32,259 nt of DNA from Methylocella tundrae (GTDB taxonomy: Bacteria; Pseudomonadota; Alphaproteobacteria; Rhizobiales; Beijerinckiaceae): positions 1 through 32,259 of the forward strand of contig NZ_CABFMQ020000092.1 in NCBI RefSeq assembly GCF_901905185.1. Reading direction: 5' to 3'. The translations under genes and the position numbers were made by a program. This document shows, piece by piece, positions 1 to 8,674 of this stretch; positions within the stretch are counted from its first letter, which is position 1; each line of letters starts with the position of its first letter. The notes under the pieces are model-generated. The model was not told the origin of the DNA and did not search any database. It worked only from the letters and a program-made list of their open reading frames with translations.

Positions 1-26
1 GAGGACGGTCCGAAAATTCAGGCGAC

Positions 27-91
27 GCGGCAGCCGGCGCTGAAACGATCGTCGGCCTCCGGCCGTCCTCCATTTCAGCGCCGGCTGCCGC
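27..91. repeat. 19-bp perfect inverted repeat
   Basis: Positions 27-45 and 73-91 are exact reverse complements (GCGGCAGCCGGCGCTGAAA on the left arm), separated by 27 nt. A second, outer-overlapping pair is present: GAGGACGG at 1-8 and CCGTCCTC at 63-70. The structure is GC-rich, is not followed by a T-run, and sits beside a broken IS5-type transposase. It may be a REP-like palindrome or a structured transcript end; its function is unknown. Confidence 0.8.
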
Positions 92-111
92 AAGAGTCTT
101 GCTGTCTTTGA

Positions 112-151
112 TTGGGGGCATAACCACAGGATGTTTGTCCTATGCCCCCAA
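112..151. repeat. 11-bp inverted repeat at the 3' side of the IS5 remnant
   Basis: TTGGGGGCATA at 112-122 pairs with TATGCCCCCAA at 141-151 around an 18-nt loop that can itself pair (GGA/TCC). It overlaps the end of the degraded IS5-type reading frame. It could be a hairpin terminator or a relic of an insertion-sequence end. No companion copy was found near 625-660. Confidence 0.6.
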
Positions 152-625
152 GGCTAAACTCCCGGCAGGTCTTTGTCTCATCATCCTTGGCACGGAGGGG
201 TCTGCGTTATGGCTCGTCCAGTGCCGTGAAGCCCCGCGCTGACAGCGGCCGACGCGCCTCTTGATTTCGAGTTCCCTTTTTATGGCGACTGCGCAGTGAT
301 GCGCCCGGACGATCGCCGAGTCGACCATATCGACCCCTCGCTTTCGCTCCACATCGCAGAGCGTTTCGAGCAACGCATCGAAAACACCCATCTCGACCCA
401 ACGCCGGAAGCGGCGAAATACGCTATTCCATTTGCCATATTCGTCGGGTAGATGACGCCATTGCGATCCTGTCCTTGCGATCCACAATATGCCCTCAAAG
501 TAGCGCCGGTTGTCCTGCGCGGGCCGTCCCAATCGTCCTCGCTCCGCCGGCAGCTGCGGTCGGATGATCGCCCACTCCTTGTCCGTCACTCTGATCCGCT
601 CGCCCAAAACTGCACCTCCATCCAA
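140..625 (-). pseudogene. IS5-family transposase fragment
   Basis: The N-terminal half matches the IS5/IS1031-type orfA family (DUF4096-like): an early block with DKEWAIIRPQLP, then the WRHLPDEYGKWNSVFRRFRRW signature, then a VDSAIVRAHH stretch with the first catalytic Asp. After about residue 115 the frame changes at an AAAAAGGG tract near 288-295. The expected continuation (KKGTRNQ, then ARGFT) is found in another frame and stops at about 207. Elements of the IS427 group use frameshifting here, so the shift may be programmed. The C-terminal catalytic part is absent, so the element is dead in any case. Confidence 0.8.
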
Positions 626-926
626 GACGGCGCCTTGAATTAAATTTCACCCTATTTGGCGGGGATCGTAAATGATCGTTGTTGAGATGTCGATCAAGGC
701 AGGCTCTTCATGGAGCCCGCGTCGCTATAGGAACCCAACCAGAGGCACTGATATTGATACGCCCTCTATCCGAGGGGCGCAAAGCAACGATCATACTCGC
801 TGCACCGATGGCGCCTGCTTAAGCGTGGCGGAATGACGCCCGCTGCTGATTTTTCGAGAGGAGTGGTTCGCGCCTCGGGGAAATCCGAAAGAAACAGGCA
901 CAGAACCACCACCAAATCCGCGTAAC
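626..926. other. No gene seen
   Basis: This 301-bp stretch lies between the IS5 and IS66 fragments. Reading frames here are short and unlike any family I recognise. It probably consists of IS flanks. Confidence 0.5.
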
Positions 927-1244
927 ATGGATACGCCGCAGTTCGTCTGCGAGGCCTATGACCATATCGAAATCCCGCCGATCGCTCCGCATGTGACGCG
1001 CGTTTCGTTTCTCGGCGGAGCCTGCCCGTGTTGCGCCAGGAAATTCAAGGCGGAGGCGCCGCAAGACATGCCAAAGGGCTCGCCCTTTGGTCCCAACTTA
1101 CGCGCCCTTGTCATCTATCTGCGCTTCACCCAAGGCATTGCGTTTGAGCGCCTGCCGTTCGGCCCCTTTGGGCGCACTGCCGCTCTCGTCGAACAGGCCG
1201 TGCGCATCATCGCGGACGCATCAATCTTTTGGGCCGGCGTCTGA
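927..1244 (+). pseudogene. IS66-family transposase fragment (TnpC N-terminal region)
   Basis: The fragment contains the zinc-finger region of IS66 transposases (CPCC near residues 33-36, after an IPPIAPHVTR stretch). It then has the conserved block GSPFGPNLRALVIYLRFTQG and AFERLP. IS66 TnpC is about 500 residues; only about 100 are here and the DDE core is missing. The ends do not show IS66 inverted repeats. I read it as a remnant of an old insertion. Confidence 0.75.
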
Positions 1245-1728
1245 AACAAGCGGACAAAAATCCGCAAAGTCGAGCTAAGATCTTATGCTGCTGTAGCCGG
1301 TCATCTTGGGATCGCAAAACGCCATGAACGCCGTCGATGGCGCAACAATCGAGCAGAGAATTCGCGTCAGCCAACTCGACGAAGGGAGCGCAAGATGCAA
1401 GGTTTCAAGAGCGTGGGATCCGCGCAAAGATTCCTCTCAGTGCATGCAGCACCACAAAATACCTTCAACGTCCAGCGCCATCTCACCTCAGCAAGAACGC
1501 ACCGAGCCTTCAGGGCATCGGCCATGCAGACATGGCGTGAAGTCGTCGCTGCGGCGTGAGCCCGACGTGCGAGGAGATTTGTTACGCGCTATATTTGGCG
1601 ACGTGACAGAGCCTGGCCGAGCGTTACCACAGCGAAGCCCTTGCCGCCGACGCCTTGCGGCGGCGGGGATGCACGGAGCGATAAGCGCGTTCACACGGGG
1701 GCTCAATCGCTTGGTCTATCAGGCGTGC
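1245..1728. other. No gene seen
   Basis: A 484-bp interval between the IS66 fragment and the DUF3280-type gene. Open frames exist on both strands, but their composition looks like shadow translation (runs of Arg, Ser and Pro) and none has a credible ribosome binding site or a recognisable motif. Confidence 0.5.
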
Positions 1729-2379
1729 TCACAAAGGGTTCGTAAGCACATAGTTCCTCACCATATAGGTCATGCCCCGGGTCCAGGATTCGTCTGTGTT
1801 GCCACGAATGTCGACACTGTGAACAAATGTCATTTTCTTGGTCGCGACATCGGCCATATAGACGTTGATGTTGAGAATCAGATTCGAAACCTTCTGAACG
1901 ACAACCCATGCGATAAGATCGCCGCCAAGCTGTTTGCCGTAGTCAATCCCGCAGCCGCCGCATTGGCCGATCGGTGAACCTGCCGCAATCTTTGCCTTGA
2001 TTTCAGCTGGCATTGGAATGAACTTGTATCGGCCTGACGCTTCGAGCTTCGACTTGAAAAGCTCCTCGATAGACGCAAGGCGAGCACGCTCTGCGTCGGT
2101 TGTGGGCTCCTGACCCTCGTTGTCGTTTATGAATTGAACACCGAGGAAGGCAACGGATTTGACCGGGGCGGATGGCGTGGGTGCTGCGGCTATTATGCTA
2201 CCGCCAACTACGATGGACATCAACAGTAGCAATGCCATGATTCCGAATGCTGCGAACGGCGCGCGACGGCGCATGTGGAACAATTCGCGCCTACGATGGT
2301 GCGAACGATCCTGAGCGTCGGGCGTGATCTTAGACGCGGATTTGATTTCGTGACCCATCATGCGTTGATCCATTTTCAC
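1729..2379 (-). CDS. Secreted DUF3280/DUF2380-type protein
   Basis: The 216-aa frame starts at a GTG; ATG codons at 2373 and 2274 are alternatives and no start has a strong ribosome site. A hydrophobic segment (about residues 43-65 of the long form) followed by small residues suggests a signal peptide or anchor. The mature part has the features I associate with DUF3280: an initial VAFLGVQFIND, a central IGQCGGCGIDYGK with two Cys, and a late VHSVDIRGNTDESWTRGM. The function of the family is unknown. Members occur near PQQ alcohol dehydrogenase genes in methylotrophs, which fits the operon at 2.6-6.4 kb. It is on the same strand as that operon but separated by IS110 debris. Confidence 0.7.
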   Translation of the reverse strand: MKMDQRMMGHEIKSASKITPDAQDRSHHRRRELFHMRRRAPFAAFGIMALLLLMSIVVGGSIIAAAPTPSAPVKSVAFLGVQFINDNEGQEPTTDAERARLASIEELFKSKLEASGRYKFIPMPAEIKAKIAAGSPIGQCGGCGIDYGKQLGGDLIAWVVVQKVSNLILNINVYMADVATKKMTFVHSVDIRGNTDESWTRGMTYMVRNYVLTNPL

Positions 2380-2528
2380 GGCATTTCATTATATAGGGTT
2401 AGACCCACTAGATGCCGGAATGGGCCGGCCTTCGCGAGCATAGCCAGGTTGGGCGGCTGTCCCTCAGAATGATGGTGTTGAAACGGAGTCCGAGCGATCG
2501 GCTCCAAGCATCATGTGAGGAACAGCCA

Positions 2529-2575
2529 TGGAATATTATGCGGGAATCAATGTCTCTTTGATCCAGAGCCAGCAG
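2529..2575 (+). mobile_element. IS110-family transposase start (remnant)
   Basis: An ATG preceded by GAGGAAC opens a frame beginning MEYYAGINVSLIQS. This resembles the first residues of alphaproteobacterial IS110 transposases (MxYYAGIDVSLE). The similarity ends after about 14 residues, where unrelated sequence begins. The catalytic Asp expected in 'IDVS' is Asn here. The fragment is very short, so the call is tentative, but it would explain why the aldehyde dehydrogenase gene ends abruptly nearby. Confidence 0.4.
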
Positions 2576-2639
2576 GTCAATCTAGGACGCGTGATCTGCG
2601 GAATTCACAGCACTACGCACGACCTTGCCAGGCCCTCGT

Positions 2640-3397
2640 CAGGTTCTCCGAGGCGTATTGCATGATCAGGCGCCCGGTCGTCGTCTCGCCGGTGAAGGCG
2701 ACCTTCGCGATGCGGGGGCTTTGCGCCAGGGGCTTGCCGCATTCGACGCCAAAGCCATTAATGACGTTAAGGACGCCGGGCGGCAGCAAATCGCCGATGA
2801 TGTCCATCAGGACCATGATGCTCATCGGGGTCTGCTTCGCACAATGCAATTGCCGGCGGCGAGAGCCGGGGCGAGTTTCCACACCGCCATCAGAAGCGGG
2901 AAATTCCACGGGATGATCTGGGCGACGACGCCCAGCGGCTCGTGGAAATGATAGGCGATGGTGTCGTGATCGATCTCGCTGACGCCGCCCTCCTGGGCGC
3001 GCAGGGCGCTGGCGAAATAGCGGAAATGATCGGCCGCCAGCGGCAGATCGACGGCCTTGGTTTCGCGGATCGGCTTGCCGTTGTCGATCGTCTCGACCAT
3101 CGCCAGCACGTCAAGCTTTTGCTCGATCCGGTCGGCGATGCGCAAAAGGACCAGCGAGCGCTCGGCCGGCGAGGCGGCGCCCCAGGCGTCTTTCGCCGCA
3201 TGGGCGGCGTCGAGCGCCAGTTCGACGTCCTCAGCCGTCGAGCGGGCGATGGTGCAAACCACATTGCCGTCGATCGGCGAGATGTTCTGGAACGTCTGTC
3301 CCTTGACCGCGGGAACCCATTTCCCGCCGACGTAATTATCGTAATGCGGCCGTATTGCGATCTCGCCCTTCAGATCGGCCAGAAGCTTTTCAACCAT
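2640..3397 (-). pseudogene. Aldehyde dehydrogenase, frameshifted and truncated
   Basis: This would have been an NAD-dependent aldehyde dehydrogenase (AldA/ExaC type) oxidising the aldehyde made by the upstream alcohol dehydrogenase. It starts at ATG 3397 with an AGGGAGG ribosome site, 15 bp after the cytochrome-fusion gene. The first about 187 residues read cleanly (YVGGKWVPAVKG near residue 23, then [14 protein letters not shown]). Near 2845 the expected LKPAEQTPMS block is lost by an apparent 10-nt deletion, and the family sequence resumes in another frame ([20 protein letters not shown], then [12 protein letters not shown]). Homology stops near 2640 at ASENL. The ELGG Glu and the catalytic Cys are therefore missing. 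It cannot encode an active enzyme. Confidence 0.9.
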
Positions 3398-3412
3398 GTC
3401 GTCCTCCCTTTC

Positions 3413-4726
3413 TCAGCGACTCTGCTCTTCGCTCGGCTGTTGCACGCTATGCAGCCAGGCGAGAATCTTGCTGAAATCGTCTTCGCTGAAGACGCCGGTC
3501 CAGTTTGGCATCCCCTTATCGGGACGACCATGGGTAACAGTGAAATGAAAGACTTCATCCATCTTGTCGCCATACCGCTGGCTGAGCAGACGAAGATTGA
3601 TCTTGCGCTGGCCGACGACGGCGTCAGGGCCATGGCAATGGGAGCAGGTGCCGTTGAAGGTTTCCCGGCCTTCCGCGATCGTCGCCGGATCGCTGGCGCG
3701 GGCGGGCGGCTCGGCAGCCGATGACGTGTCCGTAACTGCAGCGTAAGGCTCGTGCGTCACGACGGCCGATGGAGTTTGGCCAGCCGGTTCGATGGGCGGT
3801 GGGTTTTGTGCGTCGCTTGCCGTCTGATCCCCGGCGGCCGGGATAATTTTTGCCTCGGAAGCGGAAGTTCCGGCCGTCGAAGGATTGGTCAAAGACACCG
3901 GCTCCGCCTGCGGAAATCCATATTTCACCGCCAGCGCGGCAACCGCGGCGGCCTTGTCCTCGATAATTCGGTCGATCTGATCCCGGAGACCGCCTTGAGA
4001 ATGCGCGAACCCGATTGAAACCGGCCATTGCATTCCTTCGCCGGTCACGGGCTGAACGGTGTAAGCATCCCGGTAGAGCGCCTTGTTGAGATAGCCCGCG
4101 CTGGGACCCCAGATGATTGCGGCGTCGGCCCTGTCCGCCGCCAAGGCCTTCATGGCCGCTTCCGGATCGAGAAACGTCACGGCCTTGATTTCGTCGTGGT
4201 CGGCGAGCAAGAGCTCTGGAGACGTCGCAAATTGCACAGCGACGCGTTTGCCCTTGAGATCGTCGAGAGAGGCAAACCGACGTTCCTTGATCGAAACGAG
4301 GGCGTAGCCGACGTGCAGGAACGGCTTGGAAAAGATCAGTTTCGGCCCCATGAAGTTCTTGGAGTCGGGCAAGCCGATATAAGCGTCGCATTTACCGGCA
4401 AGCAGGTTTTCTCTGATCGTGCGCTTGCCGAAATAGCTCTGCGACCAGACTGTATTGAGGGGCCGCCCGAGCGAGTTCGCAATTTCCTCGCCGAGTTCGA
4501 AATAGAGTCCGTGAGAAGAACTGGATTGGGAACTGAACGGCAAGTCGTCCGGATCCGCGCAAAGGTTCAAAAAATCCCCGCCGACATTGGCGTCGGCGGG
4601 GAGCGCAAACGCGCCGGGGGGAGATCCTGTGACGAATAGCACCGAAGCCAGAGCCGCCAGAAGGCGACAGCGTATGCCCGGCTTGCGAGGCGGGACACCG
4701 AACGAGGCTTCCTCCCGATGGCGCAT
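3413..4726 (-). CDS. MoxJ-like periplasmic binding protein fused to cytochrome c
   Basis: A 437-aa exported protein. Start chosen at ATG 4726, 13 bp after the dehydrogenase stop; the ribosome site is weak, suggesting translational coupling. Signal peptide about residues 20-42 (LLAALASVLFVTG, then PGAFA). Residues about 45-260 are an extracellular solute-binding fold like MxaJ/XoxJ, the partner proteins of methanol dehydrogenases (FLNLCADPDDLPFSS, then GKRVAVQFATSPE). A Pro/Ala/Thr-rich linker (about 280-350) leads to a class I cytochrome c domain. Its haem motif is CSHCH at 361-365 and the likely axial Met is 406 in KGMPNW. MoxJ-like and cytochrome subunits are usually separate proteins; here the accessory and electron-acceptor roles are joined. 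It presumably takes electrons from the upstream PQQ enzyme in the periplasm. Confidence 0.85.
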   Translation of the reverse strand: MRHREEASFGVPPRKPGIRCRLLAALASVLFVTGSPPGAFALPADANVGGDFLNLCADPDDLPFSSQSSSSHGLYFELGEEIANSLGRPLNTVWSQSYFGKRTIRENLLAGKCDAYIGLPDSKNFMGPKLIFSKPFLHVGYALVSIKERRFASLDDLKGKRVAVQFATSPELLLADHDEIKAVTFLDPEAAMKALAADRADAAIIWGPSAGYLNKALYRDAYTVQPVTGEGMQWPVSIGFAHSQGGLRDQIDRIIEDKAAAVAALAVKYGFPQAEPVSLTNPSTAGTSASEAKIIPAAGDQTASDAQNPPPIEPAGQTPSAVVTHEPYAAVTDTSSAAEPPARASDPATIAEGRETFNGTCSHCHGPDAVVGQRKINLRLLSQRYGDKMDEVFHFTVTHGRPDKGMPNWTGVFSEDDFSKILAWLHSVQQPSEEQSR

Positions 4727-4739
4727 CGTCACTTGATGA

Positions 4740-6449
4740 TTACTCCGAGAATACGTAAAGCGTGCCGCCTTCCGGCGTCGCTTTGAGGATTTTGGTGCCG
4801 ATATCGCCAAGGAAGGCGGGAATCGAGACAGTGCGGCCGGCGACGATGCCAATGTATTGCTTGCCGTCAACCGAGAAGCTGATAGGGCCGGCGCCGACGC
4901 CGGAGCCGACTCCGATCTTCCAGAGCTCCGCACCGGTCTTGGCGTCTACGGCTTTGAAGTCGCCGGTAATCGTTCCGTAGAAGACTAGGCCGCCCGCGGT
5001 GGCGAGAGTGCCCCCGTTGAAAGGCAAATCTTCCTTGATTTCCCAGGCCGCCTTCTGCTTCACGGGATCCCAGGCGAGGATCTTGCCGAGGAAGCCGCCG
5101 GGACCGGGTAAAGCGGCAAACTCCTTGCCGAGGTAAAACACGCCCTTACGGTAGTTGACGTCGCCCTCGCTCATGTCCTGGCATATGTTGTTCGAAGGGA
5201 TATAGACGAGACCGGTGTCGGGACTATAGGACATCGGTTGCCAGTTCTTTCCCCCGATGAGATTGGGGCAAATATCCTTGGCCGGATGGCCTGGTCCCGG
5301 ACGCTTCTCTGGGTCTTCGACCGGCTGCGTCGTCGCAAGATCAATCTTCGTTGCCCAGTTCACGGGGACGAATTTCTCCGCGGACACGAGTTTGCCCGAC
5401 TCGCGATTGACCACATAGAAGAAGCCGTTGCGATCCGCCTTCATGTAGACGGGGAGCGTGCCGCCGGGGGTCTTCAGGTCGGCGAGCACCAGTTCGTTGA
5501 CGCCGTCATAATCCCAAGCGTCGGCCGGCGTGCCCTGGACATGCCACTTGATCTTGCCAGTTGCCGGATCGAGCGCGAGAGTGCTGGAAGTATATAGATT
5601 GGTCAGTTTGCCGTAGTCGCCGCTGCCCGTCGAGCGAACCTTGCTCGCCCAAGGGCTTGGGTTGCTGGTTCCCCAAAAAACCGTGTCGGTTTTGGGGTCA
5701 TAGGAGCCGACCAGCCACCCGGCGCCGCCGCCATGTTGCCAGCTGTCGCCCTTCCAGCTTGCCGTGCTCGCCTCGTCGCCGCCGACCATGTAGGTTTTCC
5801 AGACTTCCTTGCCGGTATTGACGTCATAGGCCTGCAAGCTGCCCCGCGCGCCATATTCGCCGCCGCCGAAGCCGGTGATGACAAGATTGCGCACGACGAG
5901 CGGCGGCGAGGTAATGACCGAGCCCTGCTTGTAATCGACGACGTCGGCGATCCAGTCTTCGGCGCCCGTGCTGGCGTCGAGCGCGATCAGCTTGCCATTG
6001 AGCGTGCCGACGAAGATCTTGCCGTCGGCATAGGTGACGCCGCGGCTGTTCACATCGCAACATGCGTATTGCAGCACGTCGTCCGGGATGTCCGGTTCGT
6101 ACTTCCATTTGATCTTGCCGCTTTTCGCGTCGAGGGCGTAAACATATTTCGGTCCCCAGGAACTTGGCACGTAAAGCGTGTCGCCGACGACGATTGGGGT
6201 CGCCTCGTTCGAGCGCAGAGAACCGAGCGAGAAAGCGTACGCAAGCTTGAGCTTGCCGATGTTTTGTGTGTTGATTTCCTTCAGGGGGCTGAAGCGCGTA
6301 TTCTGCAGATCATGCCCGTATTGCGCCCAGCTGCCCGCACCCGCCTCCTCGGCTTGCGCCGCCGGCGTACTGGCAGACCCAACCAAACTGGCCGCGAAAA
6401 CGGCTCCTACCCACGCATTTCCACGCAGCCAATCGCGCAAAAGCTTCAA
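4740..6449 (-). CDS. PQQ-dependent alcohol dehydrogenase, probable lanthanide type
   Basis: A 569-aa periplasmic quinoprotein that oxidises a primary alcohol to aldehyde. The start is TTG 6449, with GGGAGG six bases upstream; no nearby ATG fits. Signal peptide residues 1-33 (AAQA-EE cleavage). Expected family features are present: repeated beta-propeller W motifs, a vicinal disulfide Cys130-Cys131 over PQQ, and metal ligands Glu198 (GGEYGARG), Asn263 (GTSNPSPW) and Asp313. Asp315 follows in WDYDGVNE; the second Asp two residues after the catalytic Asp marks rare-earth-dependent enzymes (XoxF, ExaF, PedH), whereas MxaF has Ala. The Glu-Asn spacing is about 20 residues shorter than in XoxF/MxaF, so it is neither orthologue exactly. 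It is first in an operon with the MoxJ-cytochrome fusion and an aldehyde dehydrogenase remnant. Methanol, ethanol or propanol are all possible substrates. Confidence 0.9.
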   Translation of the reverse strand: MKLLRDWLRGNAWVGAVFAASLVGSASTPAAQAEEAGAGSWAQYGHDLQNTRFSPLKEINTQNIGKLKLAYAFSLGSLRSNEATPIVVGDTLYVPSSWGPKYVYALDAKSGKIKWKYEPDIPDDVLQYACCDVNSRGVTYADGKIFVGTLNGKLIALDASTGAEDWIADVVDYKQGSVITSPPLVVRNLVITGFGGGEYGARGSLQAYDVNTGKEVWKTYMVGGDEASTASWKGDSWQHGGGAGWLVGSYDPKTDTVFWGTSNPSPWASKVRSTGSGDYGKLTNLYTSSTLALDPATGKIKWHVQGTPADAWDYDGVNELVLADLKTPGGTLPVYMKADRNGFFYVVNRESGKLVSAEKFVPVNWATKIDLATTQPVEDPEKRPGPGHPAKDICPNLIGGKNWQPMSYSPDTGLVYIPSNNICQDMSEGDVNYRKGVFYLGKEFAALPGPGGFLGKILAWDPVKQKAAWEIKEDLPFNGGTLATAGGLVFYGTITGDFKAVDAKTGAELWKIGVGSGVGAGPISFSVDGKQYIGIVAGRTVSIPAFLGDIGTKILKATPEGGTLYVFSE

Positions 6450-6694
6450 TGTCGCCTCCCAGGCAGTTTATTTAGAGTTCGTCGAGTAGAGATCGAGCCT
6501 GTCCCGTTCGAGCTTGCGCTATCCGTTGCAGGGACCGTTGGGGGCACCTTATTGGAACGCCCACGCGCATAGCTATACTCAAAAGGTCGCAAATTCTCGC
6601 TTGGCGGCCTACAAACGCCCTGATAAAGGAATCGACCTAAAAAGCGCCGAGTTCCCTGACTGGCGGATCAAAATCGATGGGGAGGCATCAACCT

Positions 6695-7321
6695 GTGAAC
6701 GTCTTGATCGCCGATGACCATCCGGTCTTGCGTCGCGCGTTCGCCGACATCATCCGCTCCCTGCTGTCGCCAGCCGAGCCCGCCTTTTTCAGGGCGGCCG
6801 ACCGCACTCGGCTTTTCGACCTGTTGCGCCGCGAGGAGGTCGACCTCCTCCTGCTCGATCTCTGCATGCCCGGCATGACCGGCCTGCCGGAACTGGTCGC
6901 CATCCGCAATCTGGCGGCCGCCGTTCCGGTCGTCATCATTTCCTGCATAGAGGACCCCGGTATCGTGAAGCAGGCGATCAACTGCGGCGCGGCTGGCTAT
7001 ATTCCGAAAACCCTCTCCGCGGACGATTTTTCGGCGGCCCTGAAAAGCATTCTCGAAGGCGGCGTCTATGTCCCGACGGGCGAAGCGAGATGCGCGCAAA
7101 AGTGCGGCAAGGCAGGCGACATCGATCCGCTGACGCCGCGGCAGCTCGCCGTTCTTGGCAAGCTCGCGACCGGCAAGTCGAACAAGGAGATCGCGCGCGA
7201 GCTGGCGATCAGCGACCTGACCGTGAAGGTTCACATCACGACCATCTTCCGAAAGCTCGGCGTCGAAACACGCGCGCAGGCGATTGTCGCCTTCCAGCGT
7301 GAGCTGGTTGCGCACCAATAA
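6695..7321 (+). CDS. LuxR/NarL-family response regulator
   Basis: A 208-aa two-component regulator. I prefer GTG 6695, because GGGGAGG lies about 9 bases upstream; an in-frame ATG at 6677 lacks a ribosome site and would place that Shine-Dalgarno inside the gene. Receiver domain residues 1-115: acidic pair Asp7-Asp8, phospho-acceptor Asp55 (LLLLDLCMPG) and Lys105. C-terminal LuxR helix-turn-helix about 140-205 (LTPRQLAVLGKLATGKSNKE, then VKVHITTIFRKLGV). It is divergent from the alcohol dehydrogenase operon (246 bp apart) and convergent with the kinase gene 20 bp away. By position it is a candidate regulator of that operon, like the LuxR regulators of the P. aeruginosa exa locus. Its neighbouring kinase is broken. 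Confidence 0.88.
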   Translation: MNVLIADDHPVLRRAFADIIRSLLSPAEPAFFRAADRTRLFDLLRREEVDLLLLDLCMPGMTGLPELVAIRNLAAAVPVVIISCIEDPGIVKQAINCGAAGYIPKTLSADDFSAALKSILEGGVYVPTGEARCAQKCGKAGDIDPLTPRQLAVLGKLATGKSNKEIARELAISDLTVKVHITTIFRKLGVETRAQAIVAFQRELVAHQ

Positions 7322-7341
7322 GGCGGCTTATCCGGCCGGCA

Positions 7342-8674
7342 TCAACACGCTCTCGCCGCCAGCGACGTCAGCATGGCGCGCAACTGCATTGGTTTCATCG
7401 GCTTCGCCAGAAAATCGAAGCCGCGCCGATCGAGGTCGCGCTTCAGTTCGTCGCGCGTGTCATTGGAGATGATCAGCCCCTGCACGCTGTCGCCGAAACG
7501 CTCGCGCAAGGCGGCGACCGCATCCGTGCCAAGATCACTTCCGTCGAGATGATAGTCGGCGACGACGATGGCCGGGCGCGTCCGCGCTGCTTCGAGCTGC
7601 ACGAGGGCGTCTGAGAGGGAACGCGCGGAAAAGGCGACGCACTTCCACGATTGAAGTAGCGAACTCAAGGCGGTGCGCATCTGCGTGTCGTTGTCGATGA
7701 CGACGACGCAGGCGCCGGCGAGCGGCGCGGCGCTGATCTCGCGGCTCTCCGTCGCGGGAGGGGCGGCGGCGTCGCTGGTCTTGACGCGCAGCGTGAAGAC
7801 GGAGCCCCGGCCAAGCGTCGAGGCGACGTCAATACTGGCGCCGATGAGACGGGCGATCCGCTGCGTGATGGCGAGGCCGAGGCCAAGACCGCGGTCTTCT
7901 TCCCGCACCGAAGCGCCAACCTGCTTGAATTCATCGAATATCAGTTCAAGGCAATCATCGGCAATGCCGATCCCGGTATCGAGCACCTGGATCGCGAGTT
8001 CATCGCCGCGCCTGCGGCAACCGATGAGGATCGAGCCCTCCCCGGTATAGCGCAGGGCGTTGCTGACGAAATTGCGCAGGACTCGATCGAGCAGCACGCG
8101 ATCGCTCGTTACGACGGCGTGGCTCGGCACGACGCGCAGGCCAAGGCCAACCGCTTCGGCCTGGGGCTCATAATCGTGGCGTAGCCGTTCGAGCAAAGGC
8201 CCGATCGGAAAGGTCGAAATCTCAATCGGCCAGATATTCTTGCGTGCGCCCCGTCTCGTGCTGTTGGCCGACCAGGCCAAGAAACAGACGCGCGATGTTC
8301 AAAGGCTGATGCAGATCAGGGCTGGCTGCGGCGAGAAAGCGCGTCTTGCTCAGATTAGCTTTCTCCGCGTCGCCCTTGGCGATGAGAAGCGCCTTCTCGG
8401 CGGTGTAGCGTTCGTTGATCTGCTCAAAGAGCTGATGAGTGAGACGCGTCAATTCTGTGGTGCGCTCCGCCACCCTGTTATCCAGCGTGATCGCCGCCTG
8501 AAACAGCGTGAAGCCGTTGGGACTCTGCGCGCTCATGTCGTTTTCGACCCTGTCCATCAGGACGCTGTTGATCTTGCGGAGTTTGATGATTTCCGCGCGA
8601 AGCTTTGCAAGCTCCGCTGCATCCTCGAAGGGAGCAGCGGCTCGGTCGCACGCAGCGCTTTCATTCGATATCAT
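7342..8674 (-). pseudogene. Hybrid histidine kinase (NahK-like), inactivated
   Basis: The first part (from ATG 8674, overlapping the FIST gene by 14 nt) has a coiled coil (LAKLRAEIIKLRKINSVL, then LDNRVAERTTELTRL) and the start of the dimerisation domain. Where the family has SHDLxQPL, the sequence reads SPDLHQPLN, so the phospho-accepting His is Pro. That frame stops at 8222. The kinase resumes in another frame at EISTFPIGPLLERL, with about 30 residues of the second dimerisation helix missing. The ATPase domain (NFVSNALRYTGEG; DTGIGIADD; GLGLGLAI) and a receiver domain (VVADYHLDG) follow to 7342. Three separate lesions mean it cannot autophosphorylate. This is the class of NahK (PA1976). Confidence 0.9.

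Noticed and set aside
1306..1977. A 223-codon plus-strand open frame
   Set aside because: It runs antisense into the DUF3280-type gene, has no ribosome site and no family pattern; composition looks like shadow translation.
2942..3724. A 260-codon plus-strand frame
   Set aside because: It is antisense to the aldehyde dehydrogenase and cytochrome-fusion genes and arises from their high third-position GC.
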